NCBI GenBank assembly: GCA_026545225.1
Contig: CM048846.1
Location: forward strand, 50,770,270 to 50,834,269
Origin: Cornus controversa
Lineage: Eukaryota; Streptophyta; Magnoliopsida; Cornales; Cornaceae
DNA length: 64,000 bases
Reading direction: 5' to 3'
This document shows, piece by piece, positions 12,776 through 24,880 of this stretch. Each line of letters begins with the position of its first letter. The stretch's first letter is position 1. A program made the position numbers and the translations under genes. Under the pieces are notes generated by a model. The model had not been told where the DNA came from and searched no databases. It worked only from the letters and a program-made list of their open reading frames with translations.

Positions 12776-12821
<46 letters not shown>
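12776..12821. repeat. TA microsatellite
   Basis: An uninterrupted TA run of about 44 bp in the resumed 5' LTR, just after the TACAA duplication. Confidence 0.9.
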
Positions 12822-12824
<3 letters not shown>

Positions 12825-13244
12825 ATGTGATTTGTGAATATGTATATGTCTAACATGATAGTTAGGGCTCATATACGTTGCATATGTGAAATTGAGACTA
12901 AGAATGCTCTTTAATGAAATTGTGTTCATTTGATTGAAATGTGAAATTTTGAGTTTTTATATAGAATTGTGCATGAAAGATATGTTTTTCTTGAAAAATG
13001 CATGAGCATGATGATTTTCATGAGATGAGTGGAATGACATTGCGACAAGCTCGAGTTAAGAAGGAAAAATGTATTATTTTGATAAACATATTGCATTGTG
13101 TGGATTATGTGCAATTATGTGATAATATGCACTATCTGGAAAGTGAGGTTTTTGGGGTGTGACAACATTGAGAATTAAAATAAGGGCAAGGATCCCTAGG
13201 GTGAAAGACCCAAAACTTGGCCAAGCAGAGGGCGCATCCGTCGC

Positions 13245-13300
13245 AATAGTAAACCGAGAAACGTAAGCAGAGTTTGGGTGCAGAAGAGACCCTTACTATT
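13245..13300 (+). repeat. Conserved hairpin in Tekay-like LTRs
   Basis: AATAGTAA pairs with TTACTATT across a loop of about 40 bases. The same structure, with at least ATAGTAA/TTACTAT, recurs at about 22664-22715 and 29293-29344 in the other LTR segments of the compound element. Confidence 0.7.
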
Positions 13301-13994
13301 GGGCTGATTAGCTAGTCCCCATTTGAACTAATTTTTGGATTTATGTGGCATGAGTTATATATATGAATTATCACTTGTTCAATTTATTATATATATGTAT
13401 ACATTAAAATGTGAAGCATCACGCATGATTTATAAAACTTGATTGTTTATGGGTAAAAAACATGAATAATTGTCAAACTCAAGTTAGAGTAGAGATGGGT
13501 GGATCATTTCTATTGAACTATGGTGATCACGCCCTATTTTCAAACTCTTTTCAGACAAGGCACCAATGGAAGATGAGGTATGATTAGCTTGAAGGACCTT
13601 TTGGAATTATTTTGGACTTTTGGACTTTTGATATGTACATAGATGTCCATGTCGGCTTGTGGCATGTGGACTAAGTAGAAAGCATTGTATTTACACTTGA
13701 TTTATCTTGGTACACTTTAGTTTCAAATGTAATGACCATATATGGATCATATATAACTTTTGAAGTTGAATGGAAAAATGTTGATTTTGATTTCATTATG
13801 TTTAGACTTTGGATATGAATGCTTGGAGTGTGATTGATCATGAGTATGATTAAATGCTTGTGAGTGATGTAGGTTCCTTTCTTGCATGATTTTAGAGTTG
13901 TATGAATGATTATGATAGTAGAAGGGACTTAGAATGCCAAAAATGGCCAATTGCATAGTTGCAAGATTTTCTGCAGGTGCATCTGTCTGGGCAC

Positions 13995-14126
13995 TTCGAT
14001 GCATCGAAATGGTAGAAACGATGCATCGAAAAATCTACAGGATTTTAGAAAACCAAAAGTCTTGAGAGTTATTTTTGGACGATACTTGTGCGATGCATTG
14101 AAACCATCATTTTGATGCATCGAAAT
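13995..14126. repeat. Near-palindrome array B (core GATGCATC)
   Basis: Four copies of the type TTCGATGCATCGAAA: two tight copies at 13995-14030, then GCGATGCATTGAAA and TTTTGATGCATCGAAA after a 60-bp spacer. Confidence 0.8.
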
Positions 14127-14362
14127 GCATGCCAGACAAAAATGTTAAAATACCTTAGGATGGACACAGGGTGTTATGTATTAACCCCAATGGGACTTGT
14201 TGAGTCTGCAATGCACGGTCGTATGTACGTGCACACGATTTAAGCTTTTGCAATGAGATTGATGATGAAATTAGTGAGGTGAGATAGGTGAGATGGGACA
14301 ATCGAGTAAATGACAACCCAGTCACTCTTGGTTCGAAGAATGGAGATCGGGGCATGATAACA

Positions 14363-14374
14363 TGGTATCAGAGC
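14363..14374 (+). promoter_or_regulatory. PBS-like site inside the LTR
   Basis: TGGTATCAGAGC, complementary to initiator Met-tRNA, follows CGGGGCATGATAACA. It lies 99 bp upstream of the true LTR end, so it is part of the U5 of the present LTR. Counterparts are found in the other Tekay-like LTRs. Confidence 0.8.
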
Positions 14375-14465
14375 TTGATATCAAAAAGTGATTGTGGTTA
14401 GGGTATGGATGATAAGCGTGAGTCACCCTTGGTTTTCGGAGAACAAAAATTGGGGAGTGACAACT

Positions 14466-14477
14466 TGGTATCAGAGC
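14466..14477 (+). promoter_or_regulatory. Primer binding site, initiator Met-tRNA type
   Basis: TGGTATCAGAGC lies three bases (ACT) after the LTR end GAGTGACA. Bases 14478-14749 are leader with no gene. Confidence 0.85.
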
Positions 14478-14749
14478 TCTAGGTTAGAATACCTAGGGAC
14501 AATAGGAATGGTCATACCATATTTAAGTTTGAGAGCATAACTAGCTTTGAATACCTTTAGATGACGGGGAGGGTTAAGCCACGTTTTGAGTGACTGTAAG
14601 TTGTGACTAAGTGCATATTATATGGAAAATTTTATGTGCTTATTTGTTGATGTGACATGCTACTTTAAAGTAACTTAGCATGTTGTACATGTATGAAATG
14701 AAATGGACAAGTGAATTTCTAAGTATCTTCTTGTCATCTATATAGAAAG

Positions 14750-15880
14750 ATGTCACCAAGAAGAGCTCATAGAGAAACACCAGAAGTAGTTCCTATTAGA
14801 GGAGAGCAATTCATGCGCGACATGGTAACTACCATGCAGCAAATTGCTAGGGAGACATGAGCAATTCCTCCTAGTAGAATGATAACGGCGTTGGGACATA
14901 TTAAGAAATATAGTCCATCGTCATGTTCTGGAGGATTTGATCCTATGGTAGCTGAAAGTTGGTTGGATGAAATGGTCACACTCCTCACCGTACTTGAGAT
15001 AGAGGAAGATCTAAAAGTAAAAGTGGCCACTCATATCTTAAGAATGACGTCAAACGTTGGTGGAAATTCTTGGGAGATTATTATGATCTTGAGAAGATGG
15101 AATAGGACACATTCCAAGTGCTTTTCTTCAAGAAGTACTTCCCGGTAACGGTGAAGGACAGTATGAGGAGGGAATTCTTCAACTTGACTCAAGAAACAAT
15201 GACAGTGATGGAGTATGAGACCAAATTTACATCTTTGGCTCGGTTTGCAAAAGAGATGATTCCAACAAAAGAGCTGAAGATCAAACAGTTTATAAGAGGT
15301 CTCTGACCCTCTTTGCAAGATAGAGTTGGAATTCTAGGTTTGACTAACTATGCAACAGTGGTAAAGAAAGCATTGGTAGCCGAGGAGCTCAACAATGACA
15401 ACCAAAGGATAAGGGAAGCAAAGAACCAAACAAGTAGCACGGGGTCCCTTTTGGACAATCATGCTAGGAAAAGGTGAAGAGATGGTGGGTCATTCTCACT
15501 AGGACAACAAGCCTAATCGATAGCATCTGTGGCTATACCTACTAGATCTTTCTGATCTAAAGTGGTTTGCTTCAATTGTTAGAACCTGGGACACAGAATG
15601 GCTTAGTGTACTCAAGGACAGGTTCTGACAGATAAGAGGTGTTTCAATTATCAGCAAATTAGGCATATTAGTTAGGATTTCCCATAGAAGAAGGGTACAC
15701 AGGGTGAGATTGGTTCACAACAACATCCTACACAGCTTGCTACTCTACAATCAGGTTTTAGGACATTACCACCACCACAGATAGTGCCTTCATTTTAGAG
15801 TTCACAGACACTGGCAAGAGGGGCTACGTCTAGTGCTCTTAGCCAGCAGTCAGGATATCAGGGTGTAGGATAGTAGGCCA
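14750..15880 (+). pseudogene. Tekay-like gag (unit 1), broken
   Basis: It starts at ATG 14750 (MSPRRAHRE). An early stop follows QQIARET at about 14857. The capsid-like domain continues with GGFDPMVAESWLDEM and KVATHILR, then after a frame change KYFPVTVKDSMRREFFNLTQ and TVMEYETKFTSLARFAKEM, ending IRGL at 15306. A zinc-knuckle remnant near 15565-15665 keeps CFNC and GHRMAQC but has stops. The same protein type is encoded at 26077 and 39974. Its normal role is to form the particle and bind element RNA. Confidence 0.8.
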
Positions 15881-16383
15881 GAAAGCACAGGGCCGTGCCT
15901 TTAATCTTGTTCCAGGAAAGACCTTAGCAGACCATCAGTGGTCTGAGGTATATTTCTTGTATCTAGCTCGTGGGCTAGGGTTTTAGTAGACTCGGGTGTA
16001 TCACATTCATTCATTTCATATGTATTTTCTTGTGCTTTAGGGTTGGAGGTGTCATCTTTGGACTCAGTTATATCCATTGATACGCCAATTGGTGGTATAG
16101 TGACTTTGAGTAGTGTGTGCCGATGTTGTGAGATTGAGATTTCTAGACATCGACTAGTGTTTGATTTCATCCTACTCGATATGTCTAGCTTTGATGTGAT
16201 TTTGGGTGTGGATTAGCTATCGACCTATATGGCCAATATTGATTGTCATCAAGGAAGAGTGACCTTGTGTACACCGAAGGGTGTTAACATATGCTTTGTG
16301 GGAGAGCGAGATGACTTTTACTTGTCGTTTTCACATGGTCCTAGTGAACGAAAAGGACTTGGACATTTCTTAGTGAGCCTACT
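15881..16383 (+). pseudogene. Tekay-like aspartic protease, broken by a solo LTR
   Basis: The frame contains LVDSGVSHSFIS, corresponding to the DSG active-site region of retroelement protease, with the usual alanine after DSG replaced by valine. It continues with ALGLEVSSLDSVISIDTPIG and FDVILGVD. A stop follows at about 16215, and the frame continues to CHQGRVTLCTPKGVNI. The reading is cut at 16383 by the solo LTR and resumes at about 19345. The protease would cleave the gag-pol polyprotein. Stops show it is dead. Confidence 0.75.
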
Positions 16384-17561
16384 TGTAGAGATCGTGACCA
16401 ATTTTGGCCGGTTTTGCATTTTTTGCATTATAATTGCCATAAATGCATTTTGAGTGGTGTTTGACATGTTTTGAATGTGGAAAACATGTTTGGGAAGTCT
16501 TTTTAAGGTTTTGGTAAGTTTTCGGGAGATTTGGAGAAGTTTGACTTTTTGGTCAAACCGAGGCTCGGGATACGACTTAAGTGGGCCCGGGAATCCGAAA
16601 AATTTCCAAAAATATTTATTTTTGGGAATGGCTTCGATGAAATTTTTAGAGATTAGAGGAAGTGATTTCGAGACCGTAGGAGTTTTCAGAATCGAAAAAG
16701 GAGTCCCGGAGGGTACGTTAAGTGGCCGGGGGCATTTTGGTCTTTTTGCAAGCCCTAGATATTTTAAATATCAGTGGCAGAGATATTCAGCCATATATCA
16801 CGCCTCTTTCTCTCTCTAAAGTTCTCCATCTTCAAAGCTCTCCCTTCTCTCTACATTTCGGACCCGTTCGGCTTGGATTCAAGACTTGCCGAAGGAGGGA
16901 GATACGTAGGGGACGGCTAGGGCTTCCCTTTGAACCGATCAAAGTGATGGTTCGGCAAGATAGACATCACTGGAATTTTGGTGAAGTGCTTGGAAGGTCT
17001 TCATTTTTGAGGTAGGGGTTCTTCTTCTCTTCTAATTGTCGATTCTAGGGTTTCGGGTGAAGAAGAGCGGTGTAGGTTGTGTTTCACATGCTTTAGGATG
17101 GTGAGAGGTGTGGAAAGTTGTGTTTTCTTCTTCTCTAGAGTCCTATCTTTTCACAATTGTGTATATTGTGTTGGTGGTAGCATGTGGGTTTGAAGTATGT
17201 GAGTGTAAGAAATTGATACATAGGCATTATATGCTCAATTTGATGTATATGTGAAAAAATGTGTACCAAGTGTCATATATGTGATTATATGTGAGAATGT
17301 GGTTATTGAATGCGTGTTAGTTCTATGTGGTAAAATTATGCGTTGAGGGTAGCATGAGTAAAATATGCTAATTTTAAAGTTGTATGCATATGAGATGATA
17401 TATGCATGTGTTTTACATATATGTGCTATATGTGGTGTGTGGTGATGGAAAATATGCTTGTTACTTCTTTCTAGTACCAATGAGCATGAAAATAAAATAT
17501 CATGTGTTTATGCATTCATATTGCATATATGGGAAGTTACGGGAAAAATGACGCAAATGAG

Positions 17562-17888
17562 GTACACGGGGCTTCGGAGTGGTCCAACCGTGTGGTGGAA
17601 TGTGGTGAAATTATCCACTATGTATGGCCCTCGGAGTGGACCCGCCATACTAAGGTTTAATGCCTAGGATCGGAGTATGTCCAATACTAATGACCCCTCG
17701 GAGTTGTCCCGGTCATAGGATGGTTATCGGAGAATGTCCATGATTTGTGAACCTCGGAGTTGCCCCCTCACTCTATGGTAATCCCATATATTGCTATGGT
17801 AGAACGACCTTTCGGAGTTGTCCCGGTCATTGGATAGTTATCGGAGGTGTCCAAGGTTACATGATCCTCGGAGCGGGCCAATCATGTA
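17562..17888 (+). repeat. Hairpin minisatellite with covarying stems
   Basis: Tandem units share a loop of the type CCTCGGAGTTGTCC. Their stems differ yet pair: ACACGG/CCGTGT, GTATGGC/GCCATAC, ATGACC/GGTCAT, GTGA/TCAC, TACATGAT/ATCATGTA. Shorter units with ATCGGAGAATGTCC lie between them. Confidence 0.8.
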
Positions 17889-18604
17889 GGGTATCGGATG
17901 AGGACCGAGAGAGAGAGCATTTTCTTTCCTTGATGCTTTTATGTTTGAACATGTTATACATGATTCGTGATATGTGCAATCCTCTTTAATTGCAATTATT
18001 GAAGTGTTTGTGAGATTGTGGATGTGGCATGTAGTGTATTCATATGCATTCCATGTAGGTCGTGTCGGGTCGGCACTTAGAAGGGTTGGGGAACCCTTAC
18101 TGAGCCGCAGTGGTGCTCACCCCTTTATTATAAACTCTTTTTACAGATAAAGCGCTGATGATGGATGGGACATGAGTGTCCAAGTGGATTCTAGTAGTGG
18201 TTTTGCTATCTTTTGGATGTTGCACATTTTGTGGTTATCCATGCCGGCTTGTGGCATGTGAATTCCTTTTTAGTTGTGGTTGTACTTTGGACATATGTAC
18301 TTTTGATGTATGTTTTGGATTTTAAACTTGTTGGGTGTGGAAAGACAACGGTTTAATTTATGTAATGCCCATGGTGGTACTTAATTCATTTGATGATGTT
18401 TTCCTTATGAATGGATGGTGTTTGTGAAAGAAAATGATTCATTTCGGTGTATGAATTCAATTATATATGTGATCTTGAGGGTGAGATTGGTGTTGGAACC
18501 TTCAATGTATGTTATTTATTATGTTTGAGGGGTTCTAGGATGATAGGATGTTGATTGGGCTTCAAATGAACCATGTATAGGGTTGTTGGAGGTCCCGGGT
18601 AGTG

Positions 18605-18829
18605 CATTTCGATCAATCGAGATGCCTATTTCGATCAATCGAAACCCCCATTTCGATTGATCGAAAGGGTGATGATTTATGGTGATTTTTAGAGTCCAGA
18701 AAGGAGCAATTTCGATCAATCGAGACCCCCATCTCGATCAATCGAGATATTGCAGGTCTGGGGTCCCGAGAGGGTGAAAATCTCGCTAGAATTTTGATCA
18801 ATCGAGATTCCATCTCGATCAATCGAGAT
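18605..18829. repeat. Near-palindrome array C (core GATTGATC)
   Basis: Seven copies of TTTCGATCAATCGA or its complement, for example TTTCGATTGATCGAAA, are separated by spacers of 5-45 bp. The spacers align with those of array G at 35101-35354, where the cores differ. Confidence 0.9.
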
Positions 18830-19344
18830 TACTATTCACAGCTTTTTCCAAAACTTCATTTCGGCGTAATTTCTTCGTTTTAGATTGGAATTGAGTGTGG
18901 TTTTTCTTGAACTTGAGTATTTTTCAATTCTCTATCCAATGGTGTAAGCCTCAATTTCAGATTCCAAACACAGAAAGTTTTGAGGCTCGAAAGTGAGTGA
19001 TTCTTAAAAGTGTGGGCAAGTAAATGTTCACTAAGGTGTGTGATTTGATGTAGGGCCCATGGGGAATTGTTAAGGTGGATTTGGGTGCATTCATATACAA
19101 GAATTGAGTTAAGCTTCCGCGGTGAATGAGGGTAATGAGGGCCTATTGGGCTAAATGGATGGTTTAACCTCCGGTTCTCCGAGAGTTGGAAATCGGGGCG
19201 TTATAGCATGGTATCAAACCTTGATACTAATGCATTGAGTGTAATTGAGATTGTTCATGGGGCTAAGTGAAAGGGTTCACACTCGGGATTCGGGGTCGGT
19301 CCGGGGGAGTCCCGGCGGTCCGGGTTTCGGGGCGTGACACTACT

Positions 19345-20283
19345 CATTCATGGTGATGATGAGACACTTGGAGAGCTTCCTCGTGTGGTGTGTGAGTTTA
19401 TGGACGTATTTTCAGGGGACTTGACACAGTTACCTCCTAAACGGGAAGTGGCGTTTGTGATAGATCTTGCTCCAGGTACTGCGGCTATTTCGATGGCACT
19501 GTACCAAATGACATTGGTTAAGTTAAAAAAGCTAAAGGACCAATTGGAAGAGCTGCTAAACAAGGAATTTGTATGTCGTAGTACTTCACCTTGGGGAGCT
19601 CCAGTTCTTTTTGGTAAGAAGAAGGACGGGTCTTTGCAGCTTTACATTGACTATCAAAAGTTGAATCAGGCGACGATCAAGAATAAGTATCTTTTGCCAA
19701 GGATGGATAACTTGTTTGATCAACTTATGGGTTCAAGATATTTCTCAAAGATAGATCTAAGAATGGGCTATTATCAGTTGGGGATTAGAGAAGCGGACAT
19801 TTAAAAAATTGATTTTTGCACATGATATGGGCACTATGAGTTTTTAGTGATGCCATTTGGTTTGATGAATGTATCGGCATCATTTATGGACTGAATGAAT
19901 AGATTGTTCAACGCTTACTTGGATAAGTTTGTGGTTATGTTCGTTGATGACATCCTAGTGTACTCGTCTTCGAAAGAGGAACACGAGGGGCACTTGAGAA
20001 TTGTATTGCAGCTTCTAAGAAAACCTCAATTATATGCCAAATACGAAAAGTGTGAATTTTGGCTAGTGGAGGTGAAATTCCTTAGGCATGTTATGTTCAA
20101 AGGAGGAGTTTCCGAAGATCCATCTAAGATAGAGGCGGTGATGAGTTGGAAAAGATCTAAGAGCATATTTGAGATACATAGTTTCTTGGGATTGGCTGGA
20201 TATTATCGAAGGTTTGTGAAAGACTTTTCAAGGTTAGCAGCACCAATAACAAAGCTTACCCAAAAAGAAGTGAAGTTTGTGTA
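19345..20283 (+). pseudogene. Tekay-like reverse transcriptase
   Basis: The protein resumes after the solo [72 protein letters not shown]. The catalytic FVDD motif is present in [18 protein letters not shown], and [20 protein letters not shown] ends the domain. In-frame stops occur at about 19802, 19828, 19892 and 20281. The enzyme would copy element RNA into DNA in the particle. The catalytic aspartates survive but the frame does not. Confidence 0.9.
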
Positions 20284-20284
20284 G

Positions 20285-20722
20285 AATGATCATTGCGAGC
20301 ATGCATTTAAGGAATTGAGGAGTCGGTTGACTTCGGTGCCAATTTTGATCATTCCGGAACATGGGTTGGGGTACACGATTTATTGTGGCACTTCACAACT
20401 CAATTTAGGATGTGTGTTAATGCAAACTGAACGAGTAGTGGCGTATGGTTCAAGGCAGTTGAAGACACATGAACAAAATTACCCGACACACGACTTGGAA
20501 TTGGCAATGGTGATCTTTGCACTTAAGGTGTAGAGATATTACTTGTATGGTGAGAAGTTTGAGGTATTCTCAAATCAAAAATATCTCAAATACATTTTCT
20601 CACAAAAGGATTTGAATATGAGACAACGGAGGTGGATGGAATACGTGGAAGATTATAACTTCGACTTGCAATATCATTTGGGAAAGGCCAATATGGTAGT
20701 GGATGCATTGAGTAGGAAGTCA
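20285..20722 (+). pseudogene. Tekay-like RNase H
   Basis: This follows the RT. Recognisable parts are [50 protein letters not shown] and, after a stop at 20531, YLYGEKFEVFSNQKYLKY and YHLGKANMVVDALSRKS. This is the end of the gypsy RT/RNase H module, which degrades the RNA strand during reverse transcription. One position usually Asp in the YSDAS motif reads CGTS. Confidence 0.85.
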
Positions 20723-22044
20723 TTTAGTGGCTTAGCAAGCTTAGTCATACGGGGGTGGAAGATGATGAAAGATATCTCAAAAATGGGATTACATTTTTGT
20801 GAGGATGATGGATCGACGATGTTATTTACTATTATTGCTCAACCAACCTTAGTGAGCCGAGTAATTGAAGAGCAGAGAAAGGATAGTGAGATTGAGGCTA
20901 TTCACACACGAATTTTGAGTGGCGAAGCAGTGGAAGGATGGACACTTCATTTAGATGAGAGCATGAAACTCAAAAGGAAGATGTTTGTTCCCTTAGCTTG
21001 TCAGGATGAGATTCTGAAAGATTTTCACAATTCAAGACTAGCAGTACATCCAGGTGGTACCAAGATGTATCATAACCTACGCCGATAGTATTGGTGGAAG
21101 GGTATAAAGAAGGATGTAGTTCAGTTTGTGGCAAGGTGCCTCACTTGTCAACAAGTGAAGGCCAACCATCAAAGGCCAGTGGGGTTGTTACAGCCATTGC
21201 CTATGGCTATTTGAAATTGGGAGCATGTCACTATGGAATTTGTGATGGAACTTCCAAGGTCAAGGAAGAGTCACGACGCAGTTTGGGTGGTCGTTGACAG
21301 ATTGACAAAAGTGGCTCACTTTATTGCTATCAGAGTGACCGATGATGTGGATACTCTCAGTAGATTATACATTAAGCAAATTCTTAGACTTCATGGTGTG
21401 CCAGTTTCTATTATTTTTGATAAAGACCTGCAATTTACATATTGGTTTTGGAAGAGTTTCCAAGCAGCACTGGACATAGGCTTTCATTTTAGTACAGCTT
21501 TCCATCCTCAGATGGATGGCTAGTCTGAGCGTACTATATAGATTCTGGAGGATATGTTGTGAGCATGTGTGCTTTATCTTTGGGGTAGTTGGGAGGTTCA
21601 CCTTCCAATGGTGGAGTTTGAATAAATAATAGCTATCAAACTAGCATTGAGATGGCTCCATTTGAGGCTTTATACGGTAGACCATGTAGGTCACCTGTAT
21701 GTTGGACTAAGGTCGGAGAGACAATTTCTTTGGGACCAGATTTAGTTCGAGAGACTCTAGAGAGATCAAGGTAATTCGACGGAGATTCTTTACAGCTCAG
21801 AGTCATCAGAAAAGCTATGACGATAGGAGGCGGCAACCTTTGGCCTTTGAGGTGGGGGATCATGTCTTTCTGAAGGTCTCGCCACGGAGAGGTTTGATGA
21901 GATTTCGTCGTAGTGGCAAGCTAGCGCCATGATTTATCAAGCCATTTGAGATTTTGGATCAAGTAGGAGAGGTTGCTTATCACTCGGCATTGCCACCGTA
22001 ATTGTCAAGTGTCCACAACATTATCCATGTGCCTATGTTGAGGG
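20723..22044 (+). pseudogene. Tekay-like integrase, C-terminus deleted
   Basis: The N-terminal HHCC zinc finger lies near 21010-21165 (HNSRLAVHPGGTKMY, ARCLTCQQVKANHQRP, with a stop and frame change). The catalytic core follows. The first catalytic Asp is replaced by Glu (TMEFVMELP), the second is kept (IIFDKDLQFT) and the Glu is kept after a stop (SERTI). The C-terminal domain reads to LSSVHNIIHVPMLR and then runs into LTR sequence at about 22038-22044 over the shared word GTTGAGG. The chromodomain expected for Tekay elements is therefore missing. Frameshifts lie near 21090, 21195 and 21600. The normal role is to insert the cDNA into the chromosome. Confidence 0.85.
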
Positions 22045-23440
22045 CTTCGGTTTGGACCGATCAACGTCTCCATTTCGTGAAGTTGAGAAAGTTAGGATTT
22101 CTCAAAGTTGGATTCAAAGCATAAGATTTGAGGTAGGGGTGCTAGACTCATCTTTACTTTGATTCTATAGGTCACATATTTGTGACATGAAAGATATGTT
22201 GAGATTTCTTAAGTTTAGGATCTTGTGTGTGTGTATGTATATATGTAAATATGATTTATGCTTATGTACATGTTAACATGCTTGTTAGGGCTCATATGTG
22301 TTGCATATGTGATATTGAGACTATATATGCTAATGGTTGAAACTGTGTTCATTTCATGAAAATGCATGAATCTGAGTTTCTATATAGAATGATGCATGAA
22401 AGATATGATTTTCTTGAAAAATGCATAAGCATGATGATTTTCATGATATGAGTGTATTGGCATTGTGACAAGCTTGGGATGAGATGGAAAAATGCATTGT
22501 TTTGATAAAAGCATTACATTGTGTGGATTTTGTGCATTTATTTGATAAGTGTACATTATGTGAAAAGCAAGGTTTTTGGGGCGTGACAACATTGAGAATT
22601 AAGGGGATGACACCTAGGGTGAAAGACCCAAGACTTGGCCAAGCGGATAGATATCCGTCAGAATAGTAAACCAAGAAGCGTAAGCAGAGTTTGGGTGCCG
22701 AAGAGACCCTTACTATGGAGGTGTGTGATAAATTCTACTATATTTAAATTCTTGGATATGATTATTGGAGATGTAAATTTATGCTTAGAATGATGTTTGA
22801 TGATGTTTTTATCATTCGTACATGTTGCGGGTGATATTTAGATGATTTCTAGGCTTTTAGATGAGTTTTGGAGCCTAAAAGTTGAGATTTTTGAGTCTGG
22901 GGTATTATGCTTTGACACTTGCGACGATACGTGTTCGATGCATTGCGACTTCGATGTATCTAACTCTCCAGTTCGATGCATCAAAGTTACTATTCACAAC
23001 ATTCTCCAAAATCTGTCCAAATTTCAATCGGGCATAACTTCTTCGTTTTAAATCGAAATTGAGTGTGATTTTTTTAAAATTGAGTATTTTTGAATGCTCT
23101 ATCCAATGGTGATGGTTTCAACACCAAGTTACAGTCACACAAAAAGTTGAGTTCTAGAAATTTAGGGGTTATGTATGTGTGGCTTGATGTGGGACTTTTT
23201 GAGGTTGGTTGTGGTTGAAGTTGAATTAGCACATCTATGTGCAAGAAAGAGGTAAGCTTCGGCTGTATTTGAGTGTAAAGAGAGAGTTCATTAGAGATTA
23301 ATGGATGGGTCACCCTTGATTTCTGGAGAACGAAAATTGGGGCGTGAAAACTTGCTATCATCGTGAGATTAGTAAGGTGAATTGGTGAGTGATAATCCAG
23401 TCACCCTTGATTTTTGGAGAATGAAAATTGGGGCGTGACA
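22045..23440 (+). mobile_element. 5'-truncated Tekay-like LTR (second LTR segment)
   Basis: It matches 28665-30753 of the 3' LTR but lacks the first ~540 bp. It ends GGGGCGTGACA at 23440, with a PBS (TGGTATCAGAGC) at 23444-23455. It holds the conserved hairpin at about 22664 and array D at 22934-22985 (three copies, core GATGCATC). A decayed PBS-like site is near 23350. Confidence 0.85.
22934..22985. repeat. Near-palindrome array D (core GATGCATC)
   Basis: Three copies: TTCGATGCATTGCGA, TTCGATGTATCTAA and TTCGATGCATCAAAG. They are followed by TTACTATTCACA, as in arrays C, F, G and H. Confidence 0.75.
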
Positions 23441-24880
23441 ACATGGTATCAGAGCTCTAGGTCAGAATACCTAGGGACGACGAGGAATGGTCATATCACA
23501 TGTAAGTTTAAGAGGATTAGGTCAAGTATCTGATACCAACAACTTGGTATCAGAGCTTAACCGGGTTTGAATACCTATGGACGATGGGAAAGGGTTAAGC
23601 CACATGTTGGATTGGAAGGATGTGATGGTTTTTGAATTGCTATTAAATCATTAGGTTTGAAAGTCTAGGCTATGAAATTCAGGGATATGAATACCTAAGG
23701 ACAATAGATAACGTATTGGTTTGGAAATGTGCAGTGGTTGGTAGTCACCTAAAGGATAGGTTTGATTACCTTTGGATGATAGTGGAATGATTAGCTTAGT
23801 GCAAGTGATCATAATGAAAGAACAATGTGTTGGTGTGTGTGACTGATTTTCATGTGGTAATACTCCCAAAGTTGGTTGAGTAAAAACTTTTGACTTGATG
23901 TTAAGTCTTGTTAATGGGTAACGAAAAATATTACAGAGAAGGTTGTGTGTGCTTGAGTCCTTATGGATACTTAGGGGCTTGTGTTACGTGGTTGATAAGT
24001 GTTATGCTAAGGTTGGCAATTGAGATCGAGATAAGAGACAAGGATGGCATATTGTCGGGGTTAGGCTAACGAGAAAAAATGGCCTATCTAGACATTTTCT
24101 TTGATTAGTGTTTCTCTTACAATGCGCCAGTTCTTGTGGTTGTTAAGTGGTTTCGTTCGAGTGACGATAGATAACAGATTACTGATGGAATGATTTCTGA
24201 TAGTAGAGAGGTCGAATGTATTTCCCTAGTTTCTAGCTCGTGGACTAGGGTGTTGATAGAGTTGCATGCATCTCATTCATTCATTTATATGCATTTACTT
24301 GTGCTTGTGCCTTGGGGCTAGAGGTGTTATCTTTGGAGCCACCATTGTCCATTGATACATCTATTGGGAGTGGAGTTACCTTGATTAGAATTTGACGATC
24401 TTACGAGATTTATATTGCGGAATGTCGATTGGTGTTCGACTTAGTGTTACTAGTTGTGACTAGTTTTGATATGAATATTCTTAGAAGTGATCTGGAAGGT
24501 AGTGTTGTTGTGATATGTTATGAGATAGTTAGAGTGTGACTTAAGGCACACTAGGAGGAGTGTAATTCATAATTTCAAAAGCTGAAATTGTGTGAGTATG
24601 ATGGCTGATTTGGGAAAGATTTTGAAATCTTGGTAGAGGTGTGACTATGTTTAGCCTTAGCGTTGAAATGCACTATTTGTGTTAAGACTATAGTGGAATG
24701 TGTTAGATGTTGAGAGTGTAATTCTTAATGATGTATGGGACTATGGAGTTATGATCCCTATTCATGTTATAGCATTAGGCAGGTAATTCTAGGAACCTAG
24801 AATGTTGATGGCAATGAGATTTGTGCGTCCTTGACATACAATGAGTCCAATGGAGTACTTGTGGGTGTTCTTGTTTCAAT
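23441..24880 (+). pseudogene. Internal region of unit 2: leader and protease remnant
   Basis: PBS and leader repeat the start seen at 14466, including a second TGGTATCAGAGC at about 23548. Protease wording appears at about 24215-24500 (LVSSSWTRVLIELHASHSFI, CALGLEVLSLEPPLSIDTSI), parallel to 15940-16200, but the DSG motif is lost. Gag is not recognisable here. The rest, to 24880, shows nothing I can identify. Confidence 0.6.

Larger units (their letters stand above)
8202..14462 (+). mobile_element. 5' LTR of the Tekay-like element (split by a solo LTR)
   Basis: Without the nested solo LTR it is about 2.4 kb (8202-8888 plus 12745-14462). It carries a TC-rich stretch at about 8615-8665, an 8-bp-stem hairpin at 13245-13300, near-palindrome array B, a PBS-like site 99 bp inside its 3' end, and the end word GGGGAGTGACA. 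It matches the 3' LTR at 28125-30753 over its whole length. Confidence 0.85.
16384..19339 (+). mobile_element. Solo Tekay-like LTR C (2.96 kb)
   Basis: It begins TGTAGAGATCG and ends GGGGCGTGACA, with a perfect CTACT duplication at 16379-16383 and 19340-19344. It splits the pol gene of the surrounding element and has no internal region of its own. Contents: TC-rich stretch at about 16800-16855, covarying hairpin repeats 17562-17888, a conserved GTGGTGCTCACCCC block at about 18110, near-palindrome array 18605-18829, and a PBS-like TGGTATCAAACC at 19209, 131 bp before its end. Confidence 0.9.
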
